Shown here: positions 43,676-49,093 of the stretch, one piece after another
How positions within the stretch are numbered: position 1 is the first letter of the stretch
How the letters are laid out: each line of letters starts with the position of its first letter
DNA from: Microthrixaceae bacterium
GTDB taxonomy: Bacteria; Actinomycetota; Acidimicrobiia; Acidimicrobiales; Iamiaceae
Direction: 5' to 3'
DNA length: 49,093 bases
Assembly (NCBI GenBank): GCA_016702505.1
Contig: JADJDU010000029.1
Location: 1 to 49,093 of the forward strand
Position numbers and translations under genes: made by a program
Notes under the pieces: model-generated
Database searches by the model: none
What the model was told of the DNA's origin: nothing
The model's input: only the letters and a program-made list of their open reading frames with translations

Positions 43676-43953
43676 CGGGACACCTGCGGGACATGAGCGG
43701 CTACGGTCACCCAAGAGCCAAACCACGATCCCCGCCGGTCCGCTGGAGATCCGGAGTATCTGTGTTAGCAGTCCGAGATGGACTCTGCCTCGGAAATAGT
43801 GACCGGGCTGCTCCAGGGAGAGAGCAGGCGATGGTGACTCGCAAGCCGATCGACAGTCGGGCGATGTCTCCCTTGGGCCCGCTTCATCGGTGGTCTAGCC
43901 GCGGCGCACGGCCGAGACCAGGCCGTGGGCTCAGGCGATCCTCGGGGAATCCC
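43676..43953. other. No gene recognised between DoxX-like and RHH/Doc modules
   Basis: About 280 bp. Short open frames on both strands lack motifs, and given the indel density here a small frameshifted gene could be missed. Confidence 0.3.
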
Positions 43954-43993
43954 GTTGTTCGCAAACAGAACAACAGGAGTCTGATACCAGACT
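43954..43993. promoter_or_regulatory. Paired inverted repeats, probable operator of the RHH/Doc module
   Basis: GTTGTTC/GAACAAC with a 7-base spacer (43954-43974) is followed by AGTCTG/CAGACT with a 4-base spacer (43978-43993), 17 bp before the antitoxin ATG. Ribbon-helix-helix antitoxins bind tandem short repeats, so the location fits. Confidence 0.45.
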
Positions 43994-44009
43994 GATGTAC
44001 TGTTGGCGG

Positions 44010-44219
44010 ATGGCTATGACGTTTCCGGTTGACTGAAGAAGAGCAGCGGTCCTTCGGTTACGGGCTGAGGCGGAGGGTGTTTCCTTGATGTAAGATGCCG
44101 CCCGTCGGGCGATCCGTGAGTATGTAGACGCCAGGGTCATCGGGACCGGGTGGCGGTGCCGGCGATCGGATTGCAGACGTTCATGCCGACGCCGCTCTGA
44201 GCGCCTGGGGCACGAGTGA
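44010..44219 (+). CDS. Ribbon-helix-helix (CopG-like) antitoxin, frameshifted
   Basis: From ATG 44010 the protein can be followed as MAMTF, then RLTEEEQRS, RAEAEGVSL, DAARRAIREYVDA and a closing ERLGHE before TGA 44217-44219. This is the classic RHH pattern. Total 210 bases, so the indels cancel. It precedes the Doc-like toxin. A promoter-proximal pair of inverted repeats is just upstream. Confidence 0.5.
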
Positions 44220-44228
44220 CAGCACATC

Positions 44229-44593
44229 GTCGAGTTCACGACTACGATGTGCCATATCCCCACAGGCGCCACCTGGGCGACCCCCCACCGATCAGAGACG
44301 CCGGACTACTGACATCAGCGGTGGCGGCCTCAGGCCACGGTCTTTGGTGGACGCTCTCCTGACGATCTGGATGAAGGCCGCAGCTCTGGTTCAGTCCATC
44401 GTCATCAACCATGCTGGTTGACGGCAACAAGCGGCTTGGCTGACTTACAAACGGCCACGTTCTGAAACTGAACGTGCAAGGCGGTCGGCGTCACGGCAAT
44501 GACGAGGTCTACGACCTTGTGATCGAGGTGGCCTCGAGCGATCTGTCGCCGGAGGAGATCGCCTCTCGGCTGCAGACCTTCGGCCTCGCCTGA
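44229..44593 (+). CDS. Doc/Fic-type toxin, frameshifted
   Basis: Fragments in order: PPIRDAGLLTSAVA, MKAAALVQSIVINHA, VDGNKRLAWL (Doc variant of the Fic motif HxFxDxNKR), LKLNVQ and DEVYDLVIEVASSDLSPEEI ending in ASRLQTFGLA and TGA. That matches the death-on-curing family, about 120 residues, the expected size. Doc toxins phosphorylate EF-Tu. At least four single-base indels interrupt it. It follows the RHH antitoxin by nine bases, so the pair forms a module. Confidence 0.55.
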
Positions 44594-44652
44594 TCTCCGG
44601 CCGGGCGGGGCTGCCGGGCGGAGGCGCTGGAGGAACCGGCCGATCAACAGCG

Positions 44653-45090
44653 TTAGTGGTCGGGGTGAGGTACCGCCACCATTGCTCCGTGGCCGGCGAC
44701 CCTGAGAAGTCGCCGGGGTTGCAGGTGGATCGGCAGGCGCTTGCCATGCACACGGCGGCGATCATCGCCGTAGGCACACAAAGGGCTGACCTCTTAAAGT
44801 GCGGTGCAAAGGGCGGCTGACCTTTCGCCGAAACAGGTGATGCGGCGACGCGGTCGAAGGCTCGGGCCGCCATTGCATCGAAGGGCAGCGGGTCGAAGTC
44901 GGTCCTCGGCTTGTTGGAGGTGTGCCTGCCGGGCAGCGCGCCCATCGGAAGGTGGCAGCGACCAGGGACCCACAGACAGCCCGGCGAGGGTGACGGTGGT
45001 GATGAGGGGCTCGGTCGGGAGCAACTCATCGGCTCTCGGATTCGGCCCAGAAGGATCGACGCGCTGGTATCGAGGACACCCCCTGGCCAC
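44653..45090 (-). CDS. VapC-like PIN toxin, frameshifted
   Basis: Minus-strand reading from GTG 45090: VARG then LDTSA (first PIN acid), ADELLPTEPLITTVTLAGLS, AARQAHLQQAEDRLR with DFDPLPFDAMAARAF, LPIHLQP-like CNPGDFSG, and the closing AVPHPDH before TAA. 438 bases, equal to a normal 145-residue VapC. Several single-base indels separate the pieces. Overlaps no gene but starts just beside the antitoxin stop. Confidence 0.52.
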
Positions 45091-45091
45091 G

Positions 45092-45320
45092 TCAGATCCC
45101 CTGATCGAACACGTCGTCGATATCGCGCCGAAGGGCCGCCGGGTCAACCTGGGAGGCGGGCCCAACGCTGGCGCAGCTCAGCCAGCGGAGTCGCGGCCCG
45201 GGGAGCCCGGACGCAATAATGGGCCAGCGGGCGTTCCAGCGCGGTGATAGTTAGCGCTCGCCACGCTGGGCACGCTCGACGACCTCGCCCGATGATTCTG
45301 GAGAGATCTCGAATCGACAC
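45092..45320 (-). CDS. Phd-like antitoxin, frameshifted
   Basis: From GTG 45320: VSIRDLSR, then in other frames SSGEVVERAQRGE (typical Phd helix), TITRAGTP and a C-terminal WARLPG...DIDDVFDQGI before TGA 45092-45094. About 76 codons. It sits directly ahead of the VapC-like toxin, in the antitoxin-first order. A 16-bp palindrome lies 18 bp upstream. One to three indels are needed. Confidence 0.5.
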
Positions 45321-45337
45321 CTCGACACGGCCAAAGC

Positions 45338-45353
45338 GTATCACGCGTGATAC
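45338..45353. promoter_or_regulatory. Perfect 16-bp palindrome, operator of Phd/VapC module
   Basis: GTATCACGCGTGATAC is its own reverse complement and lies 18 bp upstream of the antitoxin start on the minus strand. Antitoxin-dimer binding is the likely role. It also sits about 185 bp upstream of the Fic gene and could affect that promoter. Confidence 0.6.
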
Positions 45354-45536
45354 AGCGCTCACGGCGGTCTCAACCTGGGGCTCTGGGTGAGCACGGCCCT
45401 GAGGTTCGGTCAGTGCGGGATGCGCCAACCACGGTCCCAGCCGATCCGCGTGAGATCGGGAGCAACTGGGCAGTAGTCCGAGATAGAGTCATAACTCGAA
45501 CAGTGCCGGAGCTGGTCCGGAGGAAGGAGGGAGGTG

Positions 45537-46827
45537 ATGGCAACCCCCAAGGTCGATCGACTGCCGGTCGATTACTCACTTGAAAGCGCTTCACCGATGG
45601 CCTGGACGCCGCACGCGTCCGAGGTCAGACCAGGCCCAGGCGATCCTGCGGCGGCACGAAAGAGGACCGATCACTTCTCGGTGACCGTCTCATTGCCCCC
45701 GATGATCGTGCCGCGAGACGCATTGAGATCGATGGACGTCTGGCCGGGAGGTGGAGCGCGCCGTGATGGAGATCAGTTCGCTCGACCACCGGCACGCCGG
45801 CGATCTCAGTGCTCTTGGTGCCATGCTCGTGCGGACGGAGTCGGTGGCCGTCGAAGATCGAGCGGATACAGGCAGACATCGACGACTTCGACAGGCTCTC
45901 CACGGGTAAGCAGGCGAACACGTCGGCAGCGCCGATGGTGGCGGCTACCAACGCGCTGGAAGTGATGGTCGAGGACGTGGGTCGCACCCGAAACCGTCAC
46001 CCTCGAGATGCTTATCCGTTTACCGAGCATTGATGGTCGATGACCCCAATGAGGGCCGGATGGGGCCGGTCGCCTCCGGGCCTCCGTGCAGAACTGGATC
46101 GGGGAGCGACCATTCACCCTGAGGTGGTGCCTTTACGTGCCCCCCCGCCCGCCGACACGGTGGAGGGATACATGGCGACCTGGTTGAGTACGCCAACCGT
46201 GACGACATGCCGGCCCTCGTCCAGGGCTGCGATCGCCCACGCCCAGTTCGAACTGGATCCACCCCTTCATCGACGGCAACGGCAGGATCGGCCGAGCGCG
46301 GGTCAACACGATCCTGCGTCGGCGCCAGGCCACCCGTCACGTGGTGATCCCGCTGGCGTCGGCCTTTGTGGCACGACGGGACCGCTATTTCGGAAGCGCT
46401 CGGCTCATATCGCTGGTGACGCCAGTCCAATAGTCACTTATTTGCTCGGCCGCCGCCGGGGCCGCAGCCGACCATCAGGGCACGGCGCTCTGTCCGGCCG
46501 AGGCGCCTGCGGAGATGGCGGCCATGGTCGGGTGGGGGCGCGGCGGGGAGCGCCACCGCGAGATTGCTGGCAGTGCTTGCGTCACAACCGGTGCTGTGGA
46601 GCCGAGGAAGGGCCGACGCCATCGGCCTCGGAATCGAGCATCTACGCCGCGCCGATCGGCCGACCGAGGCCGGCGTACTGAGGACCCTGACCACCAGGAA
46701 ACGCAACCAGGTCTGGGGCGCCACCCCGATCCTCGACGAGCTGGCGGACCTGGGAGTCAGAATCGAGGCCGCGGGCCCGATAGCGCCAGCCGTGTGTTGT
46801 TATCAACACACGTCCCTGATTCCGTAA
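45537..46827 (+). CDS. fic: Fic-domain protein (putative AMP-transferase), frameshifted
   Basis: A strong ribosome site (GGAGGAAGGAGGG) precedes ATG 45537. Recoverable segments: ERAVMEISSLDHRHAGDLSA, KIERIQADIDDFDRLSTGKQ, NALEVMVEDVGRTR, LVEYANRDDMPALV, IAHAQFE and then HPFIDGNGRIGRA, the catalytic Fic motif. The end has a winged-helix-like region (TEAGVLRTLTTRKRNQVWGA and LDELADLGVRIEA). Residue count about 430, with an N-terminal region typical of Fic_N proteins. Many indels. The full set of motif residues suggests the gene is intact in nature. Confidence 0.6.
46791..46812. promoter_or_regulatory. Inverted repeat CGTGTGTTG/CAACACACG
   Basis: Nine-base perfect arms with a TTAT spacer, lying at the end of the Fic gene. 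A related site (46829-46850) follows 38 bp centre to centre, which is more than three helical turns. Repressor operators or a stem-loop are the main options. Confidence 0.5.
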
Positions 46828-46996
46828 GTTGTGTGCTGCTATTCACACACGATCTGGCTCGGCGGGCTACCAATTGGCTGTCGGAGTGCGCAGCCACCAG
46901 CCCGTCTCGAGTTGCATCGTCGATGCCCACAATCCCGACCCCTACGCCCCACGTCGAGAGCGCTTAGCCTTCCAAGACTGGCGTGACGCCCGATAG
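46820..46996 (+). CDS. Short unidentified reading frame after fic
   Basis: Fifty-nine sense-compatible codons with segments KLCAAIHTRSGSAGYQLAVG and DPYAPRRERLAFQDWRDAR before TAG at 46994. The last part looks like real protein, but there is no clear start (TTG 46829 possible). It overlaps the minus-strand fragment below on the opposite strand, so at most one of them is real at that spot. Confidence 0.25.
   Translation, partial: FRKLCAAIHTRSGSAGYQLAVGVRSHQPVSSCIVDAHNPDPYAPRRERLAFQDWRDAR
46829..46850. promoter_or_regulatory. Second, imperfect copy of the GTGTG...CACAC inverted repeat
   Basis: GTGTG and CACAC flank CTGCTATT, matching the first repeat in arms and spacer type (TGTTAT vs TGCTAT). 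Two similar palindromes in a row suggest tandem operator sites. The cognate gene is unclear. Confidence 0.45.
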
Positions 46997-47292
46997 TTAC
47001 GACCCCGCCACAGCCCACCCGCTGGCGGATGTCGTTGATCAGCGAGTTCTGCTCCCGGCGCTCACCGGTGATGTCGAAGTCCAGCGAGGTCGGGGGGTCG
47101 GGGCCGAGTGAGGTCCCGACCTGTTTGCCTTGCCGCCGGCTTGCCGGACGTCTTGGCCTTGCCCTTGCGGGTTGAGGATCGGAATGAACGACTCGTCGGC
47201 CGGCGACCTACGAGGATCCGCCGTAGGCCCGTTGGGCCAAGGGAGCAAAGTGACGGCCGGGGGCCTCGTAGGGCGAGTTCAGGATCGATCAT
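46964..47292 (-). pseudogene. N-terminal fragment of a type III restriction-enzyme-like (BPTD_3080-type) protein, frameshifted
   Basis: From ATG 47292, pieces read SPYEAPGRHFA, ESFIPI, RKGKAKTSGKPAA, LDFDITGERREQNSLINDIR and then RGRNY with GVTPVLEG before TAA. This is the start of the large type III restriction-endonuclease subunit family (INDIR...W...GVTP is the marker). The helicase core that should follow is absent: the frame ends after about 110 residues. It lies beside VapBC on the same strand. Truncated by rearrangement or by error is possible. Confidence 0.45.
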
Positions 47293-47412
47293 CCAGGGCT
47301 TCCGCCGTCACAACCCCTCCCGTTCGATGGCGTCGGAGGATGGTACGCCGAAGCCGTGACCCACGCCGTCGGGCACGTTCCCACTGCCAGCCGGGGCCGA
47401 CGGCGACCAGCG

Positions 47413-47827
47413 TCAGCCGCCCGTTCCGCGCTTGACGATCCAGCGGGTCGGCTGGCCGGTCACCGCCGCGATCACGTCGAAGCCGCAGTCGTAGTGGAGG
47501 ACCACGGCGTCGTTGACCTCGGCCGTCGCGGCGATCATCAGGTCTGGTAAGGGAACACGATGCTGGCCCCTTCTGGCGAGAAGTCCTTGAACCTCCAACG
47601 CCGATCCATTGCCCTGCCAGCGGGTAGCCACGGCAACGTGGCTATGTCCGGAGCGCAACGTCTCATAGTCCTGGCGGTTTCGTGCCGAATAGAGCACTTC
47701 GAGGGCAGTGACGTGGCAGGGAGCCAAGGCACCCTCGACAAGGAGTAGGGCCAGCAGGTCACGCGCCGCCGTGCTGTGTCGCCGCTGCTCGGAGCCGACT
47801 TGTCAGCTCGAGGTGGAGCCCGGTCAC
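47413..47827 (-). CDS. vapC: VapC PIN toxin (minor frameshift)
   Basis: Starts at GTG 47827, overlapping the VapB stop. After a disturbed beginning (one indel near 47760) it reads GALAPCHVTALEVLYSARNRQ, then SALEVQGLLARRGQHR, LPDLMIAATAEVNDAVVLHYDCGFDVIAAV and a final TGQPTRWIVKRGTGG. The PIN pattern (E in ALEVLYSARN, D in LPDLMIAA, D in HYDCGFD) is preserved; the first acid lies in the damaged region. About 137 residues. Confidence 0.62.
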
Positions 47828-48030
47828 CGCCAGGCATCCTCCATCAGCCGCCGGATCCGCCAGGTCACCGGCCACGTCGTCGAGATGGTCGAGGAAGGCC
47901 AGGCGACCCGCACGGGCTGCCACTTCTGCAAGGGCTCGGTTGAACGTGGCCACCTTTTGCGGTTGTGCCCAAGACCTCCGCCGCCGCGTGGACAGGTTGT
48001 CGTCGTCGACGTCGATGACCGTCCGGTCAT
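47824..48030 (-). CDS. vapB: VapB antitoxin (frameshifted)
   Basis: ATG 48030 with GGAG upstream. Reads MT, RTVIDVDDDNL, then EVLGTTAKVAT (the RHH-type VapB marker), NRALAEVAARAGRLAFLDHL, DDVAGDLADPA and a final MEDAWR before TGA. 207 bases, 68 residues, the typical VapB size. It is coupled to vapC by GTGA overlap. Small indels interrupt it. Confidence 0.58.
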   Translation of the reverse strand: MTGRSSTSTTTTCPRGGGGLGHNRKRWPRSTEPLQKWQPVRVAWPSSTISTTWPVTWRIRRLMEDAWR

Positions 48031-48040
48031 GGTCCACTCC

Positions 48041-48072
48041 TTGATATCAAGAACGAGAATGAACGATATCAA
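48041..48072. promoter_or_regulatory. Repeated TTGATATC, operator of the VapBC module
   Basis: TTGATATCAA (48041-48050), itself palindromic, and GATATCAA (48065-48072) lie on the two sides of a 14-base spacer, 11-40 bp upstream of the VapB start. Each contains GATATC. This is a likely autoregulation site; the second copy overlaps the stop of the upstream ARPP-1-like gene. Confidence 0.5.
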
Positions 48073-49022
48073 CTCTCGATGGCGGTCACTCCGAGTTCAC
48101 GACGCATCAGTGCGTGGCGGGCGTTGAGGGCGGTGATGTGGATGGCTGGCCCTCCCGGTCGCTGGTGCGGCCGTCGATCACGCCCTCGACCACGCCGTCG
48201 ATCACGGACAGGCCGTCACGACCCCGACCGCCACCCCGGCCCGGCCGGGGCCCATGGCTGTAGGGCGCGCTCCCCGAGATGTGGCGAGCGAAGAAGCGGG
48301 CCGGGCGCTGGTGAGTCGATCACCGTGAAGGCGGCGTCGGCCACCCCGGTGAGGATCGGTTCCCATTCGGCGGCGAAGAGCTTGGGTGGCCGAACACCCA
48401 AGGAGGGCTGCGCCCACCGATCCCGATCAGCACGCCGCGCCACGTGAGCAACGGCCTGAGGTTGGCCAGCTCCCGGCGGATCTCCTCCCGCGTGGTGTCG
48501 GTGAAGTCCAGCAGCGAACTGGTCCTCGACTGCCGCCGACCCGCTCGTAGCGGTTGACCTGGCTCCACACCCGACCCTGGTCGCTGTGGCGGAGGTCGTA
48601 ATTGAGCGGGTTGTCTCGCGGGCCGACGATCCGCTCAACGCCCCCGAACGGGCCAGGGGCGCTCGACGCTGGTGGAGGCGCTGTCGACCCCGCCCGACCA
48701 CACCGGCCCTTGTTCGACGCAGCGGGACGTCGATGGCGATGGTGCTCTCGGCATCGACCACCACGCTGTGGAGCAGGGCCCGTGCTGTTGGCCCCCTTCG
48801 AACACGGCGCCGGCGGGGAGAAGGAAGGTCTGCGGTCGGGTTGTTCAATCGTCAGCCGTTCGACCACTGCGGCCGCCGGGGACCTCACACACGATGGTGA
48901 CGCCCTGTGGAACCGAGGTGCGGATCGGCCGTTTCGGCCCGGGGTTTCGGTCCAGACCGGGAAGACCGTGAGCGGGCCGATCTGGGTGGGCGAGCCGAGG
49001 TGGAAGGTGGGGTGGTGATCAT
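48069..49022 (-). CDS. ARPP-1 (DUF6569)-like protein, frameshifted
   Basis: Read from ATG 49022 with frame changes: PTFHLGSPTQIGPLTVFPVW, then the family core EGGQQ...LLHSVVVDAESTIAIDV and CVEQG, then VRGALSGSS, GRVWSQVNRYE, LDFTDTTREEIRRELANLRP, HPKLFAAEWEPILTGVADAA and HITALNARHALMRRELGVTA. That order matches the ARPP-1 domain, about 317 residues. The role of this family is unknown. It ends 39 bp before vapB, on the same strand. At least six indels are required. Confidence 0.5.
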
Positions 49023-49093
49023 TGGATTCTCCGATCCGAATGGTTTGCCGACCGCCTGATTCACGGCGTTAGGAGCAAGTATGCGCTAAAGCT

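Noticed and set aside
43680..43950. A possible tRNA or small RNA in the gap after the DoxX-like gene
   Set aside because: No cloverleaf arms or GTTCRA-type T-loop could be built, so no RNA gene is claimed.
1..49093. CRISPR array or rRNA/tRNA genes
   Set aside because: No regularly spaced direct repeats and no rRNA or tRNA signatures were seen in reading the window.

Overview
The window is GC-rich, uses GTG starts freely, and has many start/stop overlaps of the ATGA and GTGA type. Its gene set (menaquinone-type isoprenoid reductase, 14-gene NuoA-N, actinobacterial-style haem genes, VapBC-type modules) points to a high-GC actinobacterium, possibly a member of the Acidimicrobiia. The lineage is an inference from gene content; no 16S or other marker is present.

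Layout. 0.2-7.1 kb is a plus-strand haem/tetrapyrrole block: a cobA-hemD fusion, an orphan molybdate-type binding lipoprotein (modA-like), a HAD hydrolase, hemB, hemL and a phosphoglucose isomerase. An acyltransferase behind a perfect 28-bp palindrome follows (7.2-8.1 kb). Two minus-strand genes come next: an isoprenoid (menaquinone/geranylgeranyl) reductase and a membrane-anchored cytochrome c. From 10.6 to 31.6 kb there is one uninterrupted plus-strand respiratory superoperon. It holds an unknown membrane protein, a 2[4Fe-4S] ferredoxin, a split (b6f-type) cytochrome b, a Rieske protein, a dihaem cytochrome c and another unknown membrane protein, then all fourteen nuo genes. NADH oxidation, menaquinone and a bc-type complex are therefore encoded as one unit, with the isoprenoid reductase next door probably tailoring the quinone.

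31.9-37.1 kb is a transition zone: a methyltransferase, a VapBC module, a Phd/RelE module with a third small gene, a PlsC-like acyltransferase and a CREST/ceramidase-like membrane protein. 37.5-42.2 kb is mobile and clearly AT-richer in part. It contains a very short secreted-type RHS tip with a membrane-rich C-terminal tail, two translationally coupled PH-domain-like membrane proteins, an IS5-like transposase and a broken IS30-family transposase. 42.5-49.1 kb is a toxin-antitoxin/defence island that can only be read by following reading frames across many single-base indels: AbrB/MazF, DoxX-like, RHH/Doc, Phd/VapC, a Fic protein, an N-terminal fragment of a type III restriction-enzyme-like protein, VapBC and an ARPP-1 (DUF6569)-like protein.

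Sequence quality matters here. At least ten core genes positions carry single-base indels, several in G or C runs, in otherwise intact genes. The last 6.5 kb carries many more, yet the genes keep canonical lengths, stops and overlaps. I think most of these are sequencing errors that get worse toward the contig end, not biological decay, but raw reads would be needed to prove it.
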